Source: Owenia fusiformis
Taxonomy: Eukaryota > Annelida > Polychaeta > Sabellida > Oweniidae
Length of the DNA: 64,000 nt
NCBI GenBank assembly: GCA_903813345.2
Contig: CAIIXF020000004.1
Location: 23,373,985-23,437,984 of the forward strand
Direction: 5' to 3'
The position numbers were made by a program, and so were the translations under genes. A model generated the notes under the pieces. That model had not been told where the DNA came from. It did not search any database and saw only the letters and a list, made by a program, of their open reading frames with translations. Of the stretch, positions 10,650 through 23,700 are shown in pieces; positions within the stretch are counted from its first letter, which is position 1; each line of letters starts with the position of its first letter.

Positions 10650-13600
10650 TGTATCAGATGCTGGCACAGTTTTGCCGGAAGTTTGCAAGAAGTAACTTTT
10701 GGCAATGCAGTATGTTAGAGTAACCTAGTAGGTGTAAGAAAATATAAGGTGATGGCCTTTAAAGTGGTAAAAACAATTTTCACGGCCGAATTGGACTTCA
10801 ATTCCTGCGATTTCAGGGGGTACTATAAGACTATTTCATAACATAAAGGATATAGTTGCTATTGTTCTGCTTTCTACAGCACACATTACTAGTCCAAAGA
10901 TGAATAATATCCTAAAGTTATAGGCCGATATCTGTATTAGTCTCAGAAATATTGCAATTAATAGGAAAAAATATGCAATTTTATTCATTTTTAAGTCTCA
11001 CGTATCTTATATTTGTAGCTTCCAGCAAAAGATGGCAGCTTAAATAGCTCAAAATTGTTTTCTAAAAACTAATTCAAGCTTTGTTTGATATTGTAATACA
11101 ATTATAATAATGATAATGTACTATTTATGATTTTTAATATGACTTTATAGTACCCTACCCCTGGAAAGTGGGCGTGGTCAATGTTATCATTTTGCAGCAT
11201 ACAATGAAAAACTTATATTGATAGAAAGCAAATCAATGCATTTTTAACATTTTCACTTGTTACTTGACATTGTAATTCATTCATTACTAAAATATAGGAC
11301 TCTACATATTTATATATACGTTTTCAATTTTGTACAATGTATCATGATGAAATCTAATAGGCTGGTTCATTTTCAGTGTTCACTAACGCATGAAATGTAA
11401 GTCACAGTGTTTCCAAATTACCTTGGCAATGAGAAAGTACCACAAAGACTACATAATATGAGCAGTTTCAAGGTCCTAATACTAATACTTACCGATCTAT
11501 CGGCGTTCAAAAATAGAGAAAGCTGTCGTGAGTGCAGTTTTAACTGACTTTGAACTGAAACTGCTGCTTAATGAATATTTTTCTCAACATCTGTGACTTT
11601 TTTAGACCCCAAACATAAGATACCAAGACATAATGCTACCAAGTTCTGATATTGGAAGTTTCAGAGCTCTAGATCAAATATTCACTTCTGCATGTACTTT
11701 TAAAAAGAGGCAAAAGGACAAAAAACCTGTCAGATATTGTGAAAAATATGAAAGATGCACTATTCAGAACAATTTATCTCTTAAATGTTACTTTTATTTG
11801 ACATAATTTCTGATTCTGCCTCCAGTTAGTACCACCAATAATACATATGAGAAGACTTAACGTCATAGTAAGTGGGAGTACAGATCTATTGGCTTCTGAA
11901 AATGGGAAAAGCTGTAGCAAGTATGATTTTCACCAGTTTTTCATCTAAGACTGCAACTTTCTGAATTTTCTTTTTACAAACTGCACAGTAAGACCAAAGA
12001 CATTAAAGGAAACCTGGTCATTGTACCACCAATAATAGGTAAACATAATATTGGTAATATATACCAAGTGTTTACTTTAATTCCAAGGCATCTGAATTGA
12101 TAAATAAATAAAATCAGTACTTTATTGTATCTTGGGACAAAATACACTGTTTGAATGCTTAGCTTGACATCACAGTATCAAGTGAAAGATACGTTGTTAT
12201 ATACAGCTATATATCACTTTAACTGACTTTACTCTTCAATTTGAAATATGCCTGGCCATCCTAAGAAAAATGCGAAGGAGGGCAAAGAGGGTGCATGGTA
12301 TAATTGGTAATTAAGCTCTTCTAGAGTTTAAAGCTCCCACAATTTTTAAAAACGAAATGGAGAATAAGATGTGAAAGTATAGGATGGACTAATTGTTCTA
12401 AGAAAGTTTTTGAAAGTAACATTGCATGAAATATTTAAGCAAGAGATATGTTCCAAAATACTTTCAGGTAGAAATAAAGCTCCGTAATGTAAAAACAATG
12501 TATTCTCAGTATTCAATAATAACATTCTTTATAGGTTTTTTGGTCTTAAGCATATCAGTGATTATCCCATGGTTGCAAGGATATAGATCGAATATCACAT
12601 GAAGATATATTTGATATGTGGATCAAGTTATAATATTTTAGCAAAAAATTCACAAACCATCGAATATCACTTTTAAACTATCGAATATCACGTCTTAAAA
12701 AGTGATATTCGGTGGTTTGAAAAGTGATATTCCATGGTTTCGATTTTTTTCAAAAAAAAATTTCTTTTTACATTTTTTAATTATTTTCAAAAATATTAAA
12801 AAAAAATTTCAACATTTTTTCACAATTTTTTTTCAATTATTTTTTCAAATTTTTTCTCGAATTATATTTTTCACATTTTTTCGCTGATGATGATTTCCCA
12901 TGGGATAAATAAATTTTTTTTCAAAAATATCAATTATATCCACTCATGGATACAAATATCTTCACCATAGGATATTCCTATATTATATCAATCCGGATGC
13001 TGAAGTCACTTAAAAAATAATAACTAGATGTAACTCCTAGTAAGCACTTCAAGTTTCAGTTCTAAATAAAATACAGTTTAGTTAAAAAATTGTTAAGAAT
13101 ACATACAATTTCACCATTTCTGACTGTATTTTGCATATTTTTAGGTGTCAATGATTCAATGATTATTTGATCACCTCCTAAAACTACTCTCATATTTATT
13201 TGGTGGTACAGTGATATGGAATCCTGTCTTTTGGGGTCTCACGGAATTCTTGTTTTAGAGAAGAAAATCCTGAAAGCTGCAGTTTAATATTATGAATTAT
13301 AGGTGAAAATTGCACTTGCTACACTGCTTCTCCCATTTTTAGATGCTAATAAATCTGTAACTACACTTACTATGACCTTAAGTCTACTCATATGTATTAT
13401 TGGTATTACTAACTAGAGGCAGAATCAGAAATTATGGTAAATAAAAGTAAAATTTAAGAGATAAATTGTTCTGAATAGTGCATTTTGTCACATTTTTTCG
13501 CGATATCTGACTGCATTTTGTGTCTTTTGGGTCTTTTTAAGAGTCCATGCAGATATGAATACTTGGTCTAGAGCTCTGAAATTTTCAATACCAGAATTTG

Positions 13601-14751
13601 GTAGCACTATGTCTTGATCTCCTGTGTTTGGACTCTAACCAAATCACAGTTGTTGAGAAAAAAATTCATAAGTAGCAGTTTTAATTCAAAATTAGTTGAA
13701 ACGGCACTCAAGACAGCTTTCCTCATTTTTGAAAGCTGATAGATCTGCAAGCATTTACATCATGATCTTGAATCTGGGCATACATATTCTTAATGGCACT
13801 ATCTCATTGCCCAGATATTGTGGGAACATTGTGACTTATATTCCATGTGATAGTAAGCACTGAAAATGGACTTGTTGCATTGTGGGGGACCCCATACAAA
13901 ACAAACATAGGGGTAGGGGAGGGGGGGGGGGTTTAAACGTTGATCAGTTCTGCTATTTTTTGTGGCTATTGGTCATATAGTAGATCATTTTGTCAAAAGG
14001 TAAGGGTGATCCGAGAAAAAGTTTGTAAATTGAAACAGCCTATTAGATTTCATCATGATACAGTGTACAAAATTGAAATTGTATATATAAAATAAGTAGA
14101 GTCCTATATTTTAATAATAAATGAATTACATTGTCAAGTAACAAGTGAAGATATTTTATAAGCATTGATTTGCTTTCTATCAATACAAGTTTTTAATTGT
14201 ATGCTGCAAAATGATAACATTGACCACGCCCACTTTCCAGGGGTAGGGTACTATAAAGTCATATTAAAAATCATAAATAGTACATTATCATTATTATAAT
14301 TGTATTACAATATCAAACAAAGCTTGAATTAGTTTTTAGAAAACAATTTTGAGCTATTTAAGCTGCCATCTTTTGCTGGAAGCTACAAATATAAGATACG
14401 TGAGACTTAAAAATGACTAAAATTGCGTATTTTTTCCTATTAATTGCAATATTTCTGAGACTAATACAGAAATCGGCCTATAACTTTAGGATATTATTCA
14501 TCTTTGGACTAGTAATGTGTGCTGTAGAAAGCAGAACAATAGCAACTATATCCTTTATATTATAAAATAGTCGTATAGTACCCCCTGAAATCGCAGGAAT
14601 TGAAGTCCAATTCGGCCGTGAAAATTGTTTTTACCACTTTAAAGGCCATCACCTTATATTTTCTTACACCTTCTAGGTTACTCTAACATACTGCATTGCC
14701 AAAAGTTACTTCTTGCAAACTTCCGGCAAAACTGTGCCAGCATCTGATACA
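10650..14751. mobile_element. 4.1 kb foldback (self-complementary) element
   Basis: Two arms of about 2 kb are inverted copies: TGTATCAGATGCTGGCACAG at the left end and its reverse complement at the right. Near-identical over the outer ~700 bp and more diverged inward, e.g. 11,760-11,960 against 13,270-13,480. The centre near 12,640-12,740 has short AAGTGATATTCG/CGAATATCACTT palindromes. Flanks are GAGTAAA and AAACATAAA, while uninterrupted array units read GAGTAAACATAAA, so a 3-bp AAA duplication is supported. No credible coding sequence inside. Confidence 0.9.
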
Positions 14752-15215
14752 AAACATAAAATGAAACTAGAAATACTCAGTGAACATTATTTCACTCTTG
14801 GTAGCAAAAAGGGCGGCTAATTTAATAAAAGGACTTTGAGTAAACATAAAATGAAAATAGAAATACCCAGTGAACATTATTTCACTATCAGTAGCAGAGA
14901 GGGCTGCTGATTTAATAAAACGACTTTGAGTAAACATAAAATGAAAATAGAAATACTCAGTGAACATTACATCACTATTGGTAGCAGAAAGGGCCGCTGA
15001 CTTAATAAAAGAACTTTGAGTAAACATAAAATGAAACTAAGCTACTTTGAGTAAGCATAAAATGAAACTAAGCTACTTTGAGTAAGCATAAAATAAAACT
15101 AAGCTACTTTGAGTAAGCATAAAATGAAACTAAGCCTAGAAATACTCAGTGAACAATATTTCACCATTGATTGGTAGCAGAAGCGGGTGATTTAATAAAA
15201 GGCCTTTGAAGGTAG
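14752..15215 (+). repeat. continuation of the GMC 3'-end array after the foldback
   Basis: At least four more diverged copies of the unit GTAGCAGAAAGGGCCGCTGA...TTAATAAAAGGACTTTGAG, with longer spacers than on the left side (AAATACTCAGTGAACATTAT). Shorter units AACTAAGCTACTTTGAGTAA repeat at 15,030-15,130. Each long copy carries AATAAA. Confidence 0.88.
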
Positions 15216-17629
15216 AAACACCCAGAGTAAACATACAATGAAAGTAAAATGAACATTTTTACCTTCAAAACACTGAAAATTGATTTGCTCAATGATTATA
15301 ATGTAATTTGCTATCAGTAGTGAAGAGGGCTGCAAGATCAGTAAAAAAATATTTATTATTACCCTACACTCTATCTTTGGGGTATCCCCACTGGTAAAGA
15401 TTAAATGGGGCCATATCTGGGCTATGGGTATGGGTATCGTCATGAAATATGGCAGGTTGGTAGGAAATTGAATGATGTACAAATGTGTAAAATATCAGGG
15501 AGTTATTTCTTAGAATGACAAAGATATTAGGAAAAACTAGGGTTGCCGTTTTTTTTACCACCCTGTACTTACGCTCGGAGTACTCTAAGTGGCTATTTCT
15601 AGATTCAGTGAAATTAATAACCCTCATCAATTTCATAGTTTCAAGTTGGCAGATGAGTTCAAAGCTATAAATAGCAACATTATGAATAGCAAGGCAGGTG
15701 CAGGTTAAAATGTCAAATGATCAAATCTTGCAAAGTTTTTGGTAGAATTAAATTCTTTTAAGAGATACTGAACAAAAGCTTTTGCAATATGTGAAAAGAA
15801 TTAAAGCATATGACTCTATGAATTGTGGGTGATTTAATGCACTCATATCTTGTATCCTAACATTTAAATTTAAGCAACTGGCCTCATTCAAGGTCTTGAT
15901 CCAATACACTTGCGATCCATTGAATGGAGAAATTAGAAGCCATGTTTTGAACAGTAAGATTTAATGTGAGCCCAGGGATGATCTTAAGCGCAAGATCTTC
16001 TTGGGCAGATTACTTCTAATATTTTATTCTCTCTACGACCCTTTAACTAAATGATAAAAATATTATGAAATTAATGCCTACCAAAGGCAGTTTCTCGTAC
16101 CAGCCTCAATCATGATAAAAATCCATAAGGCATTAACATGCAAAATGTCACCAGCTGCCATTTGTTGCAAACACTAACCACCAAACACTGTCCACAAAAA
16201 GTTGGAGACCATAACAATATGTCACCACTTCTAATGGTGACATAATAATTCAAAAGTCCTAATATCATATTAATTAAGTTCAAATGATGTTTAAATATAT
16301 TTCTATTGCATGTTTGTGAACATCGCATTTATTGTACAACATTTTATTGTACTACAAAGAGCTTCAAGCTCCATCTTTTTCCTGCCCCACATCAACCATT
16401 AAGGCAGCTAAGAAACTGGGAAATATTTTGGGAATGTTACTATGTTATTCACTGTAAAATGGACAGTTAGTCCTGTCAAATGGTTATACACACTATTGTT
16501 CCTTGCTGTATACCTGCAGTCTGCAACCAATATTTTGGCGTCGTTGGGGAACCAATTCGACGGTGAAAAAACGTAGATTTTCGACGTCATTTCAGCGATA
16601 AACTAGCAGAAACAATCAACGTCGAAACGAGGTCTGATTCAGTGTTGAAATGGCGTCGAAATTCATCGTTACTTGGACACCAACACAATTTGACACCAAC
16701 ACAATTCAGCATTGAAACAGTGTCGAATTGACGTCACATCTACGTCACATATACGTTGAATCGATGTGGAATTATATTGGCTGTGTACTTGAATAAAGGA
16801 CTAAAAGCAATCCACGAGTTGAGTACATGTAATAATGCACAGAGTTTAATCATATGCACATATAAGTATGAGTTTGAATCCAAGGATCGCTTAATTAGCT
16901 GAATAATGTATTTCCCAGCGCTGTGCTCTGCAGTCCTATGTTGGACTTTAAAGTATTTAAAAATCAAAAGGCGATTAGTTCTTCTGCTAGTGTCATTTTA
17001 ATCCAATAGGTGTCATTGAGTTGCTTCCTCGCTGTGATTGGTTGTTTGAGTTGTCATTGGGTCCCTGTGAAGGAGGCCTGAAAGCAGAATATTATTGGTG
17101 CATTTTGGGAGAATTGCATCATGGGAAAAGGATATTTCAAGAAAATGCATGATGGGAACAACCTGATAGTGATAATAGTTCAAGGTCAGATAAAAAAAAG
17201 CAACTTCTGCAGTTAAAGAATGAAGAAAAGTCAAAAGTTTTCTTATGAAAAAAGAGCTTATTAGTAAAGGGTTAATTCCTTAGCCAGTTAATTTTTGAAT
17301 GTTTCATGCAGACATGAAGGACTTCAGCCCTAATAACATTAAAACAAATCTGAATAAAGCACTTTTCAATTCAAAATCATGGGTCTATAAGAAATATGTT
17401 TATGAACTTTATAGTCAATCATAAAATATGAAACATTCACAGAGCATGAAGTTTGAGTAAGTTTGAGTGCATGCAACTCGAGAGGGCATTATTCCACATA
17501 AAAACGTAATTATCATCAGCTCGGAACAAGACCTACATGGATTAAATGGACTAGGTATTTACAAAACAAAAACACCTACAAAACGTGTACAATGATTGAT
17601 ATTAAAAATGTTTTGATCGTATACCTCAC
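15216..17629. other. intergenic region between GMC and cyclin C
   Basis: No conserved coding exon recognised. The last cyclin C exon should lie here or gene reading stops just after 17,630. Contains a repeat fragment at 15,475-15,565 also present at 42,165-42,245 (both end CCACCCTGT), and a CpG-bearing stretch 16,540-16,745 with many GACGTCGAA/TTCGACGT-type words, probably an old transposon piece. Confidence 0.5.
16118..16250 (+). repeat. dispersed repeat family A copy
   Basis: Shares GGCATTAACATGCAAAATGT, CAAACACTGTCCACAAAAAG and ACAATATGTCACCACTT with copies at 19,998-20,135 and 21,222-21,285, an inverted copy at 45,112-45,235 and a fragment at 9,770-9,835. Non-coding; likely a SINE or MITE. 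Confidence 0.6.
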
Positions 17630-17748
17630 CTGGAAGGCTGAGTCTTCGGTTTAGGCATTTTTTGTAATAACGCCTGGATTTCTTTCTTCTCATCATAATT
17701 TTTCCAGAGTTCGTAGAGTGCCAAAATGTGCCTGGTTATCTCTAAAAT
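17630..17748 (-). CDS. CCNC: CCNC exon 9
   Basis: Encodes ILEITRHILALYELWKNYDE and KKEIQALLQKMPKPKTQPS. Acceptor TCTTTCCAG, donor TTCCAG|GTGAGG. An upstream copy of the acceptor at 17,787 would add 13 in-frame residues. Confidence 0.92.
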
Positions 17749-20700
17749 CTGGAAAGACAATACAATATCTCTGGTGATCTCTAAAATCTGGAATGTCAAG
17801 ACATAATATGCTTTAGTTATATCTAAAATTTGGAATTACATCAAAGTATGCCTTGTCTCATTATAAAATACCTTTTACAATGAGACAATTCTAACTTTTC
17901 AGAACTTCGCTCATTAAAATTCTGACTTTTCTCTGACCTTTCTCAGAGTTCTAATATTCCCAGGCCTTTTTGAGAAAAATGTGAAATTCTTAAAAAAGTG
18001 GTTTGGGTTTTCCTGACTTTTAGCTACCATGGCAAACCTGAGTTCACATGAAACAATCACAGTAAAAAAAACGTCACAGACCATAGGAATGAAGCAATTA
18101 CAGAGCATGAAATTATCACATTCCATGGAACAATCAGAGTACAATAAACAATCACATATCAGAGGACATGAAACTATCACATTACAAAAAAAACAAAGGA
18201 CATGAAAAAATCAAAGAACATGAAAGATTCATAAAACTACACCTTTCCCTGGCCTTTTTGAAAAAAATGTGAAATTCTTTTGGGTTTTCCGGACTTTTAG
18301 CTACCATGACAAACCTGAGTTCACATGACAACGGACAATGAAACAATCACAGAACAAGAAAAATTCACAGATTATAGGACATGAAAAAATCACAGAACAT
18401 GAAAAAATCACATAGAACAATACCTTATCCATGTCCACCGAGAGTTCAGCAAACCACTGTTTGGCATCTTTTTGCTGTATAACACACGCCATATGCAGAC
18501 ATGCTGGAAATACATGTTAATGCTTATTCATATCCATATGGTCACGTGTAAAATCATCACATTTAATCTAAAATGTTCTGCTTTTTTGAGCATGTCAAAT
18601 TTTCCATTTAAAATGCCCTTTTCAAAAACTGATTTGGACTATTCCTTTCCCATGATTTTTAGAAATCTCATTTTCCCCTGATATTTGATCTCTTTTTCTA
18701 CTGTCTTAAAATCTTTCACAATGGAAATATCAGGCCTCCTACAGCCCACGTGGTCGTCAGTTCTGACCTCGCTGACCTCCCATCAAGTTCCCATATCGCG
18801 AAACATGCAGCTATGTGGTTCATGATGTGGAAACTTGATGAACAATGCACATAAGTTTGGGAGAGAGGAACTGTTGGATATTTGCGATGGTTTGGGTAGA
18901 AGGGAATGAAGACTGAAGACAGCGATGTCAGAACTGATGACTGCTTGATTCGAAAACGAGGTAAGAGGCCTGAATGTGCAAATTTAAGCTTTTTAAGTTT
19001 ATCTAATTCTTAATCTTTTTTATCTTACGTGTCTTTATCATAACTGAATAACTGATGCTAATTCATCATTAGAGTGTCAGTTTACAACCAATATGAATAC
19101 AAAATAAAACTTATAATGCTATAAAATAGTGAAGAAAATTCTTTAATCACCTAGGGCTATTAAATAAGGGGGGTAAAATAAACATATATCAGTTCTCAGG
19201 CTATCATTCACAATTCTCCATGCCAGTTGCAGTAAACTCTCTTCATGCCCAATGTCAGCTGCATATTGTATAAGGGGTCTGTAGGGGTGGAATATCACTA
19301 GGCAACAGTCCTGGAATCATAATGCAACAGTTTATTTGCAAACGATTTCCCATAATGCAATAGTATTGTATTCTGTCAAACATTTATGTTGCTTTTAAAC
19401 AATTACCCAAAATGCAATAGTGTAGTCAAAGCTCTAAATTGTATTGAAATGTCAGAAAATCAGACAGTTCATTCAAATTTTTGAGAAAAAATACATGAGC
19501 AGACGAACAAATCCTAAAATCTCACCATCATTTCTAACAGGAAGAATTCACACTCCAACACATGGTTAATCCTGTATGGAAACTCCCCACTGGGGTAGGC
19601 ATAGCTGAATTTATTTTTTACTGAAAATATGAATGTCACATATAGTGATATACATTGCACTTTGAAGAGTGAAATGGCAAAAATATCCTCTGTTTTGACT
19701 GATCAGTTGAATATTTTTTCATGGGTCCAATTTTTGGACCCCTCCCAGGGTTCTCACCAGGAGAGTACCCACTTTATTCTAAGATATGTAAGTTACTCAC
19801 TGATTCACTAAAATATTCTCTTACATATCAAGATACTCATTTCAAATACTCACTGATATACTCAAGACTCACTGTTCAAAATATACTCACTTATCTTTCA
19901 AATACTCACTTAAATTCTGACAAGTTGATATCAACCGGTTGTTAGAGATCACACCAAATTCCTAAATAAATAAAAAAAAAATTTATCAAGCAATGAAGGA
20001 TTTATAGGCATTAACATGCAAAATGTCACCACCTGCTATTTGTTACAGATGCCAAACACTGACTGCTAAACACAAACCACCACCATCCACAAAAAGTTGT
20101 AGACTATAATAATATGTCACCACTTGTGAGGGTGATACAAAAAAACAGGGAGCAGGCAGAATGTAATCATTTTATTAAAGTACCAAAAATTGAAATATTT
20201 CAGTCAGAGGGAAACATGTAAAATAATTAATGAATTCAGTGAAAGATAAAACCGGACACAGTCAGGTGAGCACATTTGGAGGGGGGGGCATGATAAAAGA
20301 AAATTTTATCAGTCATATGCAGAGTGGTAGTTAAAAATATTAATTGATGTGCAGGGTAACTACTCACCTCTACTTTTGAAGCCAGAAAGATACATGTGGG
20401 GGCCATCAGGAGAGGGTCTATGCATTTCAAAGGGTGGCTGGAACAGAAAATAAAGTTGACTTATTTAAAGGCATAGGGTCTATGCACTTCAAAGGGTGGC
20501 TGGAACAGAAGATAAATTTGACTTATTTAAAGGCAGAGGGTCTATGTATTTCAGTATAGTTGGTTGAATTAGGTGAGGGCATCATGTGAATGCCACGGTG
20601 AATTGGCCACCGTGTGTATTCCATCATCTCCTGAAGAAGAAGACTTGATATTTTGAACTGTAGATTTTTTTCAAATGGATATATCAACAATGGGTACTGA

Positions 20701-23700
20701 CTGAACATTAACAGAGAATATCATCATCATTAACTCAAGAGGGGTGTCAATTACAGAGTTCACTTAGTTCCCCCCTAGGCAAATCCTGGCTACGGGCCTG
20801 GTATCCCCATAGGTAACAGAACTTTGAAGTGTTCTATGTTCAACTTCAACATGTTTAGCTATGGTCTAAAGTCCTTAATTTATCAATATTGTGTGGTCAT
20901 TGTATATATTTGTTTAACCTGAGGCTGTGTCTATTTAGAGATAAGTTGATGTCGAATATGGTATAACCTTGCAGGCTCGTAGAGGGGGGGGGGTTAGGAG
21001 TTTGAGTGAACACCCCTGGCCAAAAGTTCTTTCAAAATCATGGTTATGAGGATTTTTCATGTGATTTTAGGCCAGATTTGTCCACGTGAATCCCCCAAGA
21101 ATTTTTCTGAAAAGTGCAAAAGCTGGCTCAATGGGCCTGATCCTGACAGTGAGACTAGTAAACGAGCCTCTTATTAGATCAAACAAGCCATCAACATGGA
21201 ACATTGGAACATTGAATGCGGGATCATACCAAACACTGACACTGTCCACAAAAAGTGGAAACTACAAGTATAACAATATGTCACCACTAAATTGATGTAT
21301 TTCTCTGCGTCCAAGAAACAGCCAGAAATCAAACTACAGGGTGTCAAAAAACAATGGCATCCCCCTCTTCAGCAAAAAGTACTTAATATTACATGGTGTC
21401 TCATATCTCATTTTAAAGACAGTTACCTGAGAAATTTCAGCTTTAAATCATATACTTTTACAGATTTACAGTGGATTGATTGTAAATGGTATGACCACCA
21501 CTTGCATTTTTAGAAAAAGTAACAAGAAAAATGATAGAAACGTAAATTTTCATTTTCTCAAAACTGTCTTGGATAAGAGCTCTGGGCTAAAATGTTTTGG
21601 GACTCTAGTCATAACGAGACATCTTGTAATGTAAGACGTCTTACAAGGCGAGTGGTAAACCATCAGTTTTAGCAAAGAACTCTTACTCGGGATATTATTG
21701 TATTGCAATTTAGCTAAATAATGCATTCAAAGCTGAAAAATCATCTTTATTTTGACAGTTTTACTTTTTCCATGTACCTTAGATATGCTCAGAAATATTT
21801 ATTACTCATAAGAGTAGTGTAAAATCCTCTTAAATTTTGCAAGAGCTCTTTGTCAAGCTGTTATGGAATGCTATTGTATTGTATAAATAGGGCATGGTAA
21901 ATAAACTGGGTGTTTTAAAGAGCAGCATAAAGTGTAATGTTGACAATTTGCATAAATAGATTTTACTGTTTTATATGTCTCTGCTTAAAAGGTAGGTAAA
22001 CACTGTATAAATTATTATGTTGGATGTATTGTTAACACTTTGGAAGTCAAAGATGCATGGGGGAGATGATGTTTATAAATATCTAGACATACGAGTACAA
22101 GCAGTTTTCACTGGATAAATAAAACAAGGTCTAGACTTTAAGGTTCAGCTGGACATTTTGGTAAGAAATTGCTATATCTGCAAATGTTATTTTCTGGTAT
22201 AAAATTAAGTATGAAGGCATGTTTATATTTCCTTGCTTTTTTCAGGAAAGTATTATTACATTATTTACATTGAAATTGAACATTGCCGTACTAGATACAA
22301 AACTGTACATATTATATAAACCTACATGGACTATTTATAACACTCAGTAATCATTTATAATTTATTTTCAGACTTGACATTGATCCATTAAGCCAATTTG
22401 CAGTTGTATTGTTAAGATTGTGTGAACAACTATAGCAAAAGGACACAACCCATAATACTACATATACTTGTAACTGGTTGGGGCTCCCAAAGGGATACCT
22501 GACAAGGTGGCCTATAAAATGTGACTAAATGCAACTTTGGATTTTTTTAAAATAAATGAATATGCTTGCAAGTTACAAATTTGGAAATTGATCTCGCCGA
22601 CAAGTATCTTGAAAAGTGATGAAAAATGACATAATGCACACAAAGGTGACTTTTTCTAACCAGTAACAACTTTTAACAACAATTGAACATAACAGACCAT
22701 TCCTTCCATTTTATGCTTTGAATTCACTAAAAAATAAATAAAATAGACAAAATATGACCAGCAAATGAAAAATGTGGCAAGTGAAAATTTTGAAATTTTA
22801 AAAATGAATAAAGTGATCCTACTACCCCCTCTTGGGGAGCCCTCTGTGTTATGGCATGTGACATGGCCGTCAAGTAGATGATTAGAGTTCACAGTGTTAA
22901 AGCCAGCCAGTTAGCTATTTATATATAGCATGTATAGTGGTCAAAGATATATGCAGTATTTAACACAGACCAGCAATGAACAAGCCTACAATTACATTAA
23001 CTGGACTCCTTGCTATCAGCATTATAATATTCATAGTGATCAGAATACCACTGATTTCACGAACTGGCCATTCCCATAGAATATCAAGGGGTGGTCCCGA
23101 CACGAGAAATTGGCCAGACAGGATTTTATATCAAGAGTTAAAAAGGACAACAGAACCTGATCTAGGATTACAAATACTCAGGTCTTTGCTCAAGAAATGG
23201 CCAAGCAACAAACCTAAGGCATTTATTTATTTACTAATGAACGGCACGCCAGAAGGAATAAGACGACTTTTTTCAGGTCTTAAATCTGTAGATAAAAACT
23301 ACAACGATGAATTCAAGTATCCAATAGTAATTTTTCACGAACCTGGTGTAACGCACTCGCAAAAAATATTAATCCAAAATGCATCGAAATCGTTAATTGT
23401 TTTCCAAATGGTGGAGTTTAAAATTCCAGAGTTTTTGGAAAAAGAAGTACCAAAGAGGGCATGCAGTAAAAATGTAGGATATAGACATATGTGCCGTTTT
23501 CACGCAAAGATTGTCACAAAACATCCACTAATGGAATTGTTTGATTATTATATGAGACTCGACGATGATTCACAATTTAATGGGAATATAAAGTATGATT
23601 TATTTAAAGAAATGAGCGATAATTCATATATATACGGCTACCTGGGAATCACCAATGATTCACCAGAGTGTGTGATTGGTCTATGGGACGCCGTTCGAAA

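Noticed and set aside
12702-12887. F/I/K-rich 61-aa ORF in the foldback centre
   Set aside because: Pure low-complexity AT tract.
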